Assembly: GCA_024234075.1 (NCBI GenBank)
Contig: JACKOV010000004.1
Coordinates: 331,776-395,775, forward strand
Source of the DNA: Nevskiaceae bacterium
GTDB taxonomy: Bacteria > Pseudomonadota > Gammaproteobacteria > Steroidobacterales > Steroidobacteraceae
Direction of reading: 5' to 3'
DNA length: 64,000 bases
A program made the position numbers and the translations under genes. Within the stretch, counting starts at the first letter, position 1; each line of letters opens with the position of its first letter. Of the stretch, positions 48,967 through 57,289 are shown piece after piece. Below the pieces are notes generated by a model that was not told the origin of the DNA, did not search any database, and saw nothing but the letters and a program-made list of their open reading frames with translations.

Positions 48967-50609
48967 CCATGCGAGCCGCCCTATACGGTCGATTCAGCAC
49001 CGAGCACCAGCGACCGGAATCCATTGCAGACCAGTTCCGCGTTGCCGAGCGGCTTGCCGCCGACCACGGATTTCACGTTGTTGCCAGATTCAGCGACGCG
49101 GCGATCAGCGGCGGCACCGCGCGCCGGCCTGGCTATCAGCAACTACTCGCGGCCGCGCGCGCGGGAGAGTTCGACGCAATCGTGGTCGAGGACGTTTCGA
49201 GGTTGTGGCGCAACTCCGCCGAGCAGCAGCAACGCCTCGCCGAGCTGCACGACCTCGGGATCTGCGTCGTCGGGCGCGACCTTGACACCAGGGCCGAAGG
49301 ATCGCACTTCGTCGGTGCAATCTTCGGCGCGACCAACGAGCACTATCGCCGCGAGATTGGCCGCAAGACCTATCGCGGTCAGGAAGGCAACGCGATCGCG
49401 CGCAAGCCGACGGGCGGCAAGTGCTTCGGATACATCGCAGCGCGCGACAGTGACACGGGGCAGATTGAAGTCAACGAGAAGGAGGCCGCTGTCGTGCGGC
49501 ACATCTTCACCTGGTACGCCGACGGCATGTCCCCGCGCGCGATCGCGGCGAAGCTCAACGATGAAGGCGTGCCGTCGCCCGGCTCGACGTGGAACCGCAA
49601 GTCACGGCGCACGGCCGGCTGGCTGGCTTCGGCAATTCATGGCGATCAGAAGCGCGGAGTCGGCATCCTGAACAACCCGCGATATACGGGCCGCGTTGTA
49701 TGGGGCCGCATGAAGTGGCATCGCAGCTATCGCGACAGCGCGCGGCGCAAGCCGCAGGTGCTCAGCAAGGCCGCGCACGAGTACCAGGACGAAAGGCTGC
49801 GGATCATCCCGCAGGACTTGTGGGACGCGGTTCGCGCACGCCAGGCGCTGCGCTCTCGCACCCTTGGTGCGAAGGTGAAGGGCGGTCTGCGGAAGCGCGC
49901 GCCAGGCGGCGGCCGGCCGGCGCGATACGTGCTCAGCGGGATGCTTCGCTGCGGCCTGTGCGACGCCGCCTTCGTGCTCAGCAACGGCACGCGGTATCAG
50001 TGCTCGAGCCACGTCAACGGCGGTGCCTGCTCCAACCGCTTATCCGTTCGCCGAAGCCTGGTCGAGACGAAGGTGATCGACACGGTGCAGGCGGACCTGA
50101 CAGACCCGGAGTTCATCGCGGAGTTCGAGCGATCCCTGCGCCGCGCGGCGAGCAAGCCGAAGGCTCCGGCCGACAACCGGCAGCGGATCGGCCAGCTACG
50201 GAAGGAGGTGCAGAACCTCACCGACGCGATTGCCAAGGGGCTGCTGCGCAAATCTCCCGCGCTCGCGGCCCGACTCGTCGAGGCCGCCGAAGCCGCCGAG
50301 GAAGAATTGCAGCGCCTGGAGGCCGCGACTCAACCGCCGAAGGTCCGCACGCTGGCGCCCAACGTCCGGGAAGTCTGCCTTGGCATCGTTCGCCGGTTGC
50401 AGGCGACGATCCAGAACCAAGACCCGGACCGGGCGCGGGCCGCCCTCATGGACGCGATCGGGCCGCAAATCGTCCTGGACCCGGACCAGTCGGGCCGGTT
50501 CCTGTGGGCGGATTTTGGGTTGGAACCAACTCCCCTACGGGCAGCAGTAGGGGAGTCGGAAATAATGGTAGCGGGGGCAGGATTTGAACCTGCGACCTTC
50601 GGGTTATGA
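48963..50609 (+). CDS. Large serine recombinase of element B
   Basis: 548-aa serine integrase, homologous to the element A enzyme (shared FSDAAISGGTARRPGYQQLL, VSRLWRN, RDLDTRAEGS, KPTGGKCFGYIAA and PSPGSTWNRKSRRTAGWLASAI). The start chosen is ATG 48963 (MTMRAALYGRFSTEHQ) in the stop of the zinc-finger gene; the catalytic Ser is at residue 12. A zinc ribbon (CGLCDAAF to NGGACSN) lies around residues 330-360. The last 14 residues (MVAGAGFEPATFGL) are translated across the att core into the antisense of tRNA-fMet, so they are created by integration, not part of the native enzyme. Confidence 0.95.
   Translation: MTMRAALYGRFSTEHQRPESIADQFRVAERLAADHGFHVVARFSDAAISGGTARRPGYQQLLAAARAGEFDAIVVEDVSRLWRNSAEQQQRLAELHDLGICVVGRDLDTRAEGSHFVGAIFGATNEHYRREIGRKTYRGQEGNAIARKPTGGKCFGYIAARDSDTGQIEVNEKEAAVVRHIFTWYADGMSPRAIAAKLNDEGVPSPGSTWNRKSRRTAGWLASAIHGDQKRGVGILNNPRYTGRVVWGRMKWHRSYRDSARRKPQVLSKAAHEYQDERLRIIPQDLWDAVRARQALRSRTLGAKVKGGLRKRAPGGGRPARYVLSGMLRCGLCDAAFVLSNGTRYQCSSHVNGGACSNRLSVRRSLVETKVIDTVQADLTDPEFIAEFERSLRRAASKPKAPADNRQRIGQLRKEVQNLTDAIAKGLLRKSPALAARLVEAAEAAEEELQRLEAATQPPKVRTLAPNVREVCLGIVRRLQATIQNQDPDRARAALMDAIGPQIVLDPDQSGRFLWADFGLEPTPLRAAVGESEIMVAGAGFEPATFGL
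50566..50578. repeat. Right attachment site of element B (attR core in tRNA-fMet)
   Basis: TGGTAGCGGGGGC, identical in its last 12 bases to 26921-26932 and 36730-36741. On the left, three bases away, is the element B arm GTCGGAAAT (50555-50563); to the right the tRNA gene continues. It covers the tRNA CCA end and acceptor stem. Confidence 0.88.
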
Positions 50610-50642
50610 GCCCGACGAGCTGCCAGACTGCTCCACCCCGCA
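50566..50642 (-). tRNA. Initiator tRNA-fMet (CAT)
   Basis: 77 nt on the minus strand. The anticodon stem-loop is CGGGCTCATAACCCG with anticodon CAT and three consecutive G-C pairs, the initiator signature. The T arm is GCAGG-TTCAAAT-CCTGC and CCA is encoded. The acceptor stem is TGCGGGG with CCCCGCT, leaving a T-T opposition at position 1-72; lack of a normal 1-72 pair is also an initiator feature (C-A in E. coli). It follows nuoN and is the target site of both elements. Confidence 0.95.
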
Positions 50643-50686
50643 CCAGGAAGAACAATCGAGCCGGCGACTATACAGAGGTGCCGCCC

Positions 50687-52120
50687 TCAGCTCAAGACCT
50701 GCGCGCATAGTGCCAGCAGCGCGCTCGGCATCAGGCCGAGCACCAGCACGGTGATCGCATTCAGGCCCAGCGCCAGGCGGACGCCGGTGCGTCGCTCGAT
50801 CGTCGGCAGATCGCCCGGCTCGTCGAAATACATCAGCTTGACGACGCGCAGGTAGTAGAACAGGCCGATCACGGACACGGCGGCGCCGATCAGCACCAGG
50901 GCCATGTTGTCGGTCGCCCAGAGGACCTGGAAGATCTGCAGCTTGGCCCAGAAGCCGACGAACGGCGGGATGCCGGCCGTGGAGAACATCAGCATCAGCA
51001 TCATGAAGGCGAGCCCGGGGTCGCGCTGGTGCAAGCCCTTGTAGTGGGCCAGTTCGTCGGCCTCGAAGCCGGCGCGGCTGGCCACCAGGATGACGCCGAA
51101 AGAGCCGAGCACCATCAGGACATAGACCAGGGTGTAGTACAGCGCCGCCTCGTAGCCCTGCTCCGTCCCGGCGACGAAGCCGGCGAGGATGAAGCCGACG
51201 TTGCCGATGGTCGAATAGGCCAGCATGCGCTTGAGGTTGGTCTGGGCGATCGCGATCAGGTTCCCCGCCACCATCGAAAGGCCGGCGACGATGGCGAGCA
51301 TCTGTATCCAGGTGTCGGAGACGCCGCCGAGGCCGCTGACGAACAGGCGGTAGGCCAGCGCGAACGAGCCGAGCTTGGGGGCCGCGCTGACGAACAGAGC
51401 CACGGCCGACGGTGCGCCGTGATAGACGTCCGGCACCCACATATGGAACGGCACGGCGCCGAACTTGAACGCCACGCCGACCACCAGGAACACCACGCCC
51501 ATCACCAAGCCAAGGCTCGCCTCCCCTTGCAGCGCCCGGGCGATTTCCGGCAGCAGCAGCGAGCCGGTCAGGCCGTAGATCAGCGACATGCCGTAGAGCA
51601 GCGCGGCGGAGGCGATCGCGCCGAGCACGAAATACTTCATCGCCGCTTCGGCAGCCACGCCCGACTCGCGGTCGAAGGCCACCATCGCGTACAGCGACAG
51701 CGCCAGCAGCTCGATGCCGATGTACAGCGTCAGCAGACTGCCCGCCGAGATCATCACGAACACACCGAGCAGCGCGGTCAGCGCCAGCACGTAGTACTCG
51801 CCGCGGAGGATGCCGCGCGTTTCGAGATAGTGGCGCGAATACAGCAGGCCGACGGCGACGAACAGGAAGCCGGCCAGCTTCAGCACCACGGCGAGCGGGT
51901 CCGAAACGTACATGCCGGAGAACAGCTCGACGGTCGTGCCGGACTGGGCATAGGCCAGCGTCAGCGCGGCGCCGCCGGCCAGCACGATCAGGGTCAGCGT
52001 CGGCGTGATGCGTCGTCCGGCTGCGCCGGCGAACACGTCGACCAGCAGGACGATACAGATCGCCGCCGTGAGGAATATCTCCGGCAGTGCGGTTGCGAGG
52101 GACAGGGTCGATGGCGTCAT
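50687..52120 (-). CDS. nuoN: NADH-quinone oxidoreductase subunit N
   Basis: Antiporter-like membrane subunit of complex I, in the proton-pumping arm. The 477-aa protein is hydrophobic throughout (family has 14 membrane helices) and has the family region FHMWVPDVYHGAPSAVALFVSAAPKLGSFALAYR, with the lysines and histidines of the proton path, and LKRMLAYSTIGNVGFILAG. Last gene of the nuo operon, 45 bp before tRNA-fMet. All thirteen subunits from C to N that are expected within this span appear in standard order. Confidence 0.97.
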   Translation of the reverse strand: MTPSTLSLATALPEIFLTAAICIVLLVDVFAGAAGRRITPTLTLIVLAGGAALTLAYAQSGTTVELFSGMYVSDPLAVVLKLAGFLFVAVGLLYSRHYLETRGILRGEYYVLALTALLGVFVMISAGSLLTLYIGIELLALSLYAMVAFDRESGVAAEAAMKYFVLGAIASAALLYGMSLIYGLTGSLLLPEIARALQGEASLGLVMGVVFLVVGVAFKFGAVPFHMWVPDVYHGAPSAVALFVSAAPKLGSFALAYRLFVSGLGGVSDTWIQMLAIVAGLSMVAGNLIAIAQTNLKRMLAYSTIGNVGFILAGFVAGTEQGYEAALYYTLVYVLMVLGSFGVILVASRAGFEADELAHYKGLHQRDPGLAFMMLMLMFSTAGIPPFVGFWAKLQIFQVLWATDNMALVLIGAAVSVIGLFYYLRVVKLMYFDEPGDLPTIERRTGVRLALGLNAITVLVLGLMPSALLALCAQVLS

Positions 52121-52136
52121 GTCGGGATCCCGGCTC

Positions 52137-53693
52137 TCAAAGCGGCAACTTGCTGGTCATGACTTGTTCGACGAGGTGGCGCACGGTTACCTGCATCACC
52201 TCCAGCAGCGGCGCTGGCCAGAGCCCGAGCAGCAGCACGCCGAGCGCCAGGGCGCCGAGCACGCCGAGCTCGCGGGCGTCCAGATCGCGCATCCTGGCCA
52301 CGTTCTCGTTGGCCACCGGTCCGAAGATCACGCGCTTGATCAGCCACAGCGTATAAGCGGCACCGAGAATCAGGGTGACGGCGGCCAGGAGGGCATACCA
52401 GAAGTTCGCCTTGAAGCTGGCGATGATGACCAGGAATTCGCCGACGAAGCCGGAAGTACCCGGCAGGCCGGAATTGGCCATCGCGAACAGCACCATCAAG
52501 GCGCCGAACTTCGGCATGACGTTGATCACGCCGCCGTAGGCGGAAATCTCGCGGCTGTGCAGGCGGTCGTACATCACGCCGACGCAGAGGAACATCGCGC
52601 CGGAGATCAGGCCGTGCGACACCATCTGCACCATCGCGCCCTCGATGCCCATCGCGGCGCCGGCCAGGCGCGTGCCCTCGAGGCCCAGGGCTGCCGCCGG
52701 TCCCGCGGCCGGTGCCGACAGGATCGCGAAACCGAGGAAAGTGCCGAGGGTGACGAAACCCATGTGCGCGATCGACGAATAGGCGATCAGCTTCTTCATG
52801 TCCTGCTGCACCAGCGCGACCAGGCCGATGTAGACGACCGCGATCAGCGACAGCACGATCATGAAATCGTCCAGCGCGGCGCTGGCATCGGGCGCGATCG
52901 GCAACGAGAAGCGCAGGAAGCCGTAGCCGCCCATCTTCAGCATCACGGCCGCCAGCACCACGGAGCCGCCGGTCGGCGCCTCGACGTGCGCGTCCGGCAA
53001 CCAGGTGTGCACCGGGAACATCGGCACCTTGACCGCGAACGCGGCGAAAAACGCCAGGAAGATCCAGTACTGCTCGGTCATCGACAGCGGCAGCTTGTGC
53101 AGGGCGACGATGTCGTAGGTGCCGGCCTGGATGTACATGTAGACCAGCGCCACCAGCATCAGCACCGAGCCGAGGAAGGTGTACAGGAAGAACTTCAGGG
53201 TCGCGTAGACGCGCCGCGCGCCGCCCCAGATGCCGATGATCAGGAACATCGGAATCAGCATCGCTTCCCAGAAGAAGTAGAACAGCAGCGAATCGAGCGC
53301 GGAGAACACGCCGATCATCAAGCCTTCCATGATCAGGAAGGACGCGAGGTACTGCGCCGGACGCTTCTCGACCGAACCCCAGGCCGCCACCACCACCGGG
53401 ATGGTCATCAGGGTCGTGAGCAGCACAAGCGGCATTGAAATGCCGTCGACACCCAGGTGGTAGCTGGCGTTGAAGGCCGGGATCCACGGCAGCTTCTCGA
53501 CGAACTGGAACGCCGCGGTCGTCGTATCGAAGCCCGACCACAGCGGCACCGACAGCAGGAAGGTCAGCACCGACACGGCCAGCGCCAGCCAGCGCGCCAG
53601 ACCGGCCTGCCGGTCGCCCACCGCGAGCACTGCCAGGCCGCCGATGATCGGCAGCCACACCAGCACGGAGAGAAGTCCGAGGCCCTGCGTCAT
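52137..53693 (-). CDS. nuoM: NADH-quinone oxidoreductase subunit M
   Basis: Antiporter-like membrane subunit of complex I. 518 aa, polytopic, with FPVHTWLPDAHVEAPTGGSVVLAAVMLKMGGYGFLRFSLP, containing the conserved helix-breaking and lysine positions, and MKKLIAYSSIAHMGFVTLG. An N-terminal GLGLLSVLVWLPIIGGL helix begins the protein. It lies between nuoL and nuoN with short gaps (16-22 bp). Length is normal. Confidence 0.97.
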   Translation of the reverse strand: MTQGLGLLSVLVWLPIIGGLAVLAVGDRQAGLARWLALAVSVLTFLLSVPLWSGFDTTTAAFQFVEKLPWIPAFNASYHLGVDGISMPLVLLTTLMTIPVVVAAWGSVEKRPAQYLASFLIMEGLMIGVFSALDSLLFYFFWEAMLIPMFLIIGIWGGARRVYATLKFFLYTFLGSVLMLVALVYMYIQAGTYDIVALHKLPLSMTEQYWIFLAFFAAFAVKVPMFPVHTWLPDAHVEAPTGGSVVLAAVMLKMGGYGFLRFSLPIAPDASAALDDFMIVLSLIAVVYIGLVALVQQDMKKLIAYSSIAHMGFVTLGTFLGFAILSAPAAGPAAALGLEGTRLAGAAMGIEGAMVQMVSHGLISGAMFLCVGVMYDRLHSREISAYGGVINVMPKFGALMVLFAMANSGLPGTSGFVGEFLVIIASFKANFWYALLAAVTLILGAAYTLWLIKRVIFGPVANENVARMRDLDARELGVLGALALGVLLLGLWPAPLLEVMQVTVRHLVEQVMTSKLPL

Positions 53694-53715
53694 GTGTTCT
53701 TCGCTCGTCGATCGT

Positions 53716-55758
53716 TCACGCGCGCACCAGGAACCAGCCGAGCATGAGGGCCAGGCCGATCACCATCCAGAACGCATAGGAATACAGGTAGCCGGTTTGC
53801 ACCCGGCGGGCGATGGCCGCGAACGCTGCGACGATCCCGGCCGAACCGTTGACGACACCGTCGTCGATCAGGAACTGGTCGCCCGAGCGCCAGAACAAGC
53901 AGCCCAGGGCGCGGCTGCCGGCGGCGATGACGTTCTCGTTGAACCAGTCGAAGTAGTACTTGTTCTCCAGCACCCGGCGCAGCGGTGCCAGTGCCGAGGA
54001 GAACCCGTCGGCGATTGCCGGCCTCCAGTAGAAGACCACCCAGGCGCAGACCACGCCCGCCAGGGCGAGCCAGGCCGCCGGGTGGGCGAACGCGTGCAGC
54101 GCAAAGGGCACCACACCCGGGAACTCGTGCCCGAGCTCGCCAACCACGTCGTTGCGCTCCAGCACCTGGATCGCATCGCCCCAGAAACCACCGAAAACGA
54201 CCGGCACGACCGTCAGCGCACCGATCAGCAGCGACGGGATCGCCAGCAACACCAACGGCAGGGTCACCACCCAGGGGCTTTCGTGGGGCGTGCCGCCGCC
54301 GTGATGCCCGTCATGGCCGTGAGCGGCATCGTGCCCATGGGCGTCGTCGCCATGCCCATGATCGTGGCCGTCCTGCCCCCCCTGCCCGGCCTGCCAGCGC
54401 GGCTTGCCGTGAAAGGTCATGAAGATCATGCGGAAGGTGTACAGGGCTGTGACGAACACGCCGATCAGCACGCACCAGTAGGCGTAGGTGGCGCCGGCGC
54501 GATGCGACTCGTGCACGGCTTCGATGATCAGGTCCTTGGAATAGAACCCCGAGAAGAACGGCGTGCCGATCAAGGCCAGGGCGCCGATCCAGCAGGTCGC
54601 CGCGGTCCAGGGCATGTAGCGGGCCAGACCGCCCATCTTGCGCATGTCCTGCTCGTGATGCATGCCGATGATCACCGAGCCGGCCGCGAGGAACAGCAAG
54701 GCCTTGAAGAAGGCGTGGGTCATCAGGTGGAAGATCGCGACGCCGTAGGCCGAAGCGCCGAGCGCCACGGTCATGTAGCCGAGCTGGGACAAGGTCGAAT
54801 AGGCCACCACGCGCTTGATGTCGTTGTTGATGACGCCGAGGAAGCCCATGAACAAGGCCGTGGTCGCGCCGATCACCAGGATGAAGGACAGCGCCGTATC
54901 GCTGTGCTCGAAGATCGGCGACATGCGCGCGACCATGAAGATGCCGGCGGTCACCATGGTTGCGGCGTGGATCAGCGCCGAAATCGGGGTCGGACCTTCC
55001 ATCGAATCCGGCAGCCAGACATGCAGCGGCACCTGCGCCGACTTGCCCATCGCGCCGACGAACAAGCAGAGGCAGATCAGGGTCAGGGCCGATACCGTCC
55101 AGGTGTCCGACAGCGCGAAGCCGACATCCGCCAGGGCGGGCGCTGCCGCGAAGGCATCGCGGTAGTCGAGCGAGCCGGTGTAGTAGACGACGCCGGCGAT
55201 GCCGAGCACGAAACCGAAGTCGCCGACGCGGTTGACCAGGAAGGCCTTCATGTTGGCGAACACGGCGCTCGGCCGGGTGTACCAGAAGCCGATCAGCAGA
55301 TAGGACACGACGCCGACCGCTTCCCAGCCGAAGAACAACTGCATGAAGTTGTTCGACATCACCAGCATCAGCATCGAGAACGTGAACAGCGAGATGTAGC
55401 TGAAGAAACGCTGGTAGCCCGGGTCGTCGTGCATGTAGCCGATGGTGTAGACATGCACGCAGAGCGACACGAACGTCACCACGCACATCATCAATACGGT
55501 CAGGTTGTCGACCAGGAAGCCGACTTCCATGCGGATGTCGCCGCTGACCAACCAGGTATAGACCGAGCCGTTGAAGGGCTCCACCTGCCCCGTGACCAGT
55601 TGCCAGGCGATCCAGGCGGACAGCGCGAACGACAGTCCGACAGCCAGGATGGTCACGACATGCGCGCCGATGCGGCCGATCGCCCGACCGAACAGGCCGG
55701 CGAGGATGGCCGCGAACAGCGGAAGCAGCGGGATGGCGAGGAGTACTTGCGAGTTCAT
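53716..55758 (-). CDS. nuoL: NADH-quinone oxidoreductase subunit L
   Basis: Distal antiporter-like subunit of complex I, with the long lateral helix at its C-terminus. 680 aa, with AQVPLHVWLPDSMEGPTPISALIHAATMVTAGIFM and IKRVVAYSTLSQLGYMTVALG in the antiporter core. A loop at about residues 450-491 is very His/Asp/Gly-rich (GHDHGHGDDAHGHDAAHGHDGHH), between PRWQAGQGG and PHESPWVV. Such a histidine-rich loop occurs in NuoL of some proteobacteria and may bind metal. Its neighbours are nuoK and nuoM. Confidence 0.97.
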   Translation of the reverse strand: MNSQVLLAIPLLPLFAAILAGLFGRAIGRIGAHVVTILAVGLSFALSAWIAWQLVTGQVEPFNGSVYTWLVSGDIRMEVGFLVDNLTVLMMCVVTFVSLCVHVYTIGYMHDDPGYQRFFSYISLFTFSMLMLVMSNNFMQLFFGWEAVGVVSYLLIGFWYTRPSAVFANMKAFLVNRVGDFGFVLGIAGVVYYTGSLDYRDAFAAAPALADVGFALSDTWTVSALTLICLCLFVGAMGKSAQVPLHVWLPDSMEGPTPISALIHAATMVTAGIFMVARMSPIFEHSDTALSFILVIGATTALFMGFLGVINNDIKRVVAYSTLSQLGYMTVALGASAYGVAIFHLMTHAFFKALLFLAAGSVIIGMHHEQDMRKMGGLARYMPWTAATCWIGALALIGTPFFSGFYSKDLIIEAVHESHRAGATYAYWCVLIGVFVTALYTFRMIFMTFHGKPRWQAGQGGQDGHDHGHGDDAHGHDAAHGHDGHHGGGTPHESPWVVTLPLVLLAIPSLLIGALTVVPVVFGGFWGDAIQVLERNDVVGELGHEFPGVVPFALHAFAHPAAWLALAGVVCAWVVFYWRPAIADGFSSALAPLRRVLENKYYFDWFNENVIAAGSRALGCLFWRSGDQFLIDDGVVNGSAGIVAAFAAIARRVQTGYLYSYAFWMVIGLALMLGWFLVRA

Positions 55759-55783
55759 GTTTGCTGGCGCCCGGTTGACCGTC

Positions 55784-56089
55784 TCAACCCTTCATGGTGT
55801 CGAGATCCTCGACATTGATGCTGCGCCGCTCGCGGAACAGCACGACCAGGATCGCGAGACCGATCGCCGATTCGGCGGCGGCCACGGTCAACACGAAGAA
55901 CACGAAGACCTGCCCATCGAGGTCGCCGAGAAAACGCGAGAAGGCGACGAAGTTGAAGTTGACCGCGAGCAGCATCAGCTCGATGCACATCAGCAGCAGG
56001 ATCACGTTCTTGCGGTTGATGAAAATGCCCGCGAACGACAGCGCGAACAGGATCCCGGACAGGGTCAGCAGGTGCTGCAGGGTGATCAC
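55784..56089 (-). CDS. nuoK: NADH-quinone oxidoreductase subunit K
   Basis: Small three-helix membrane subunit of complex I. The 101-aa protein starts at GTG 56089 (translated MITLQHLLTLSGILFALSFA), overlapping the nuoJ stop as GTGA. Family block MCIELMLLAVNFNFVAFS contains the conserved membrane Glu in helix 2, and the second Glu lies in AAAESAIGLAILVVLFR. Length is typical. Confidence 0.97.
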   Translation of the reverse strand: MITLQHLLTLSGILFALSFAGIFINRKNVILLLMCIELMLLAVNFNFVAFSRFLGDLDGQVFVFFVLTVAAAESAIGLAILVVLFRERRSINVEDLDTMKG

Positions 56090-56757
56090 TTGGACTGCTC
56101 CGGGCCGATCGGCGACGTGCCGGCCGCGTCCGCCGGATCGCCCTCCGGGACAGGCTGTTCACGCCGCGTGGCCGCCACCTTCACCAGGTGGACGCGATCC
56201 GCGGCCCGCACCGCGACCTGGGCCGAGACGTCCTGCACCTTGAGGCCTGCGCGACGACGCATGGTCAGGGTGATGGCCGCCACGATGGCCAGCAGCAGCA
56301 GCACCGCGGCGAGCTCGAATGGATAGACATACTGGGTATAGAGCACGGCGCCCAGTTCGCGGGTGTTGCTGTAGTCCGGCGGCAGCGGCACCGCACCCAC
56401 GGTGGCGTCGATCCCCAGGCCGCGGAACCAGATCACGCTGACGATCTGCGCGATCACCAGCAGTGCGACCAGCCAGCCGACCCAGGCATGGCGGGTGAAA
56501 CCGCGGCGGACCTCCTCGACCGTGACGTCGAGCATCATCACCACGAACAGGAACAGCACCATGACGGCGCCGACATAGACCAGGATCAGCACGATCGCGA
56601 GGAATTCGGCCTCGATCAGCAGCCAGATCGCGGCGCTGCTGAAAAACGCCAGCACCAGGCAGAGCGCCGAATGCACCGGATTGCGGGTCATGATCACGCC
56701 CAGCGCGGCCAGCACCAGCACCAGCGAAAACCCGTAGAACAGCGCTTGAATCAGCAC
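56086..56757 (-). CDS. nuoJ: NADH-quinone oxidoreductase subunit J
   Basis: Five-helix membrane subunit of complex I involved in coupling. The sequence MLIQALFYGFSLVLVLAALG, NPVHSALCLVLAFFSSAAIWLLIEAEFLAI and LVYVGAVMVLFLFVVMML matches the family. 223 aa, slightly long owing to a polar C-terminal extension after TMRRRAGLKVQDVSAQVAV. Overlaps nuoK by four bases; 45 bp from nuoI. Confidence 0.96.
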   Translation of the reverse strand: MLIQALFYGFSLVLVLAALGVIMTRNPVHSALCLVLAFFSSAAIWLLIEAEFLAIVLILVYVGAVMVLFLFVVMMLDVTVEEVRRGFTRHAWVGWLVALLVIAQIVSVIWFRGLGIDATVGAVPLPPDYSNTRELGAVLYTQYVYPFELAAVLLLLAIVAAITLTMRRRAGLKVQDVSAQVAVRAADRVHLVKVAATRREQPVPEGDPADAAGTSPIGPEQSK

Positions 56758-56802
56758 GAATTCTTCTCCCCCGCCCTGCGTCCGGACGCCTCGACCGAAG
56801 CC

Positions 56803-57288
56803 TCAACGATACGGTGCATCGGCGGCCTTGTCGGCATTGATCATGGCCTCGTAGCGCTCGCCGACGGCCAGCAGCTTGTCCTTGGTCATGATGTTCTCGC
56901 CACGATTCTCCATGTGGTATTCGTGGATCCGTGTCTCGACGATCGCATCGACCGGGCAGGCCTCTTCGCAGAAACCGCAGTAGATGCACTTGAACAGGTC
57001 GATGTCGTAGCGCGTGGTCCGGCGCGTACCGTCGTCCGCCACATCCGAGTCGATGGTGATCGCCAGCGCCGGGCAGACGGCTTCGCAAAGCTTGCAGGCG
57101 ATGCAGCGCTCTTCGCCGTTCGGATAGCGGCGCAGCGCATGCAGCCCGCGGAAACGCGGCGACTGCGGCGTCTTCTCCTCGGGATAGTTGATCGTGTATT
57201 TCTTCCGGAACAGCGTCCGGGCGGTCAGACTCAAGCCCTCGAGCAGTTCGCCGAGCAGAAAGGTCTTGGCAAGGCTACCGACGTTCAT
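56803..57288 (-). CDS. nuoI: NADH-quinone oxidoreductase subunit I
   Basis: Hydrophilic subunit with two [4Fe-4S] clusters (N6a, N6b) that pass electrons towards the quinone site. The two cluster motifs are plain: CIACKLCEAVCP and CIYCGFCEEACP, each followed by the distal CP. 161 aa with an N-terminal amphipathic region (LLGELLEGLSLTARTLFRKKYTINYP). One base separates its start from the nuoH stop. Confidence 0.98.
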   Translation of the reverse strand: MNVGSLAKTFLLGELLEGLSLTARTLFRKKYTINYPEEKTPQSPRFRGLHALRRYPNGEERCIACKLCEAVCPALAITIDSDVADDGTRRTTRYDIDLFKCIYCGFCEEACPVDAIVETRIHEYHMENRGENIMTKDKLLAVGERYEAMINADKAADAPYR

Positions 57289-57289
57289 G

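Larger units (their letters stand above)
36730..50578. mobile_element. Integrated element B, in tandem with A at tRNA-fMet
   Basis: Bounded by core copies at 36730 and 50567. Joining its ends gives GTCGGAAAT-3-core-11-ATTTCCGAC, a perfect 9-bp inverted arm pair. The right half repeats the layout of element A with divergent sequences; the left 5 kb is cargo (a RarA C-terminal-like protein, a Rad50-like ATPase with small partner, a Zn/HTH protein), followed by coiled-coil, HTH and HNH-like genes. No capsid gene is present. It ends in the tRNA-fMet 3' end, leaving the tRNA intact. Confidence 0.85.

Noticed and set aside
26921..50578. A complete prophage
   Set aside because: Only one head gene is present; there is no terminase, portal, tail, holin or endolysin gene, and there are two separate att-bounded units.
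50565..50609. C-terminal MVAGAGFEPATFGL of the element B recombinase as a conserved protein motif
   Set aside because: These codons are the att core and antisense tRNA-fMet. The same tail appears on any frame that runs into such a tRNA 3' end, so it is an integration artefact, not a domain.
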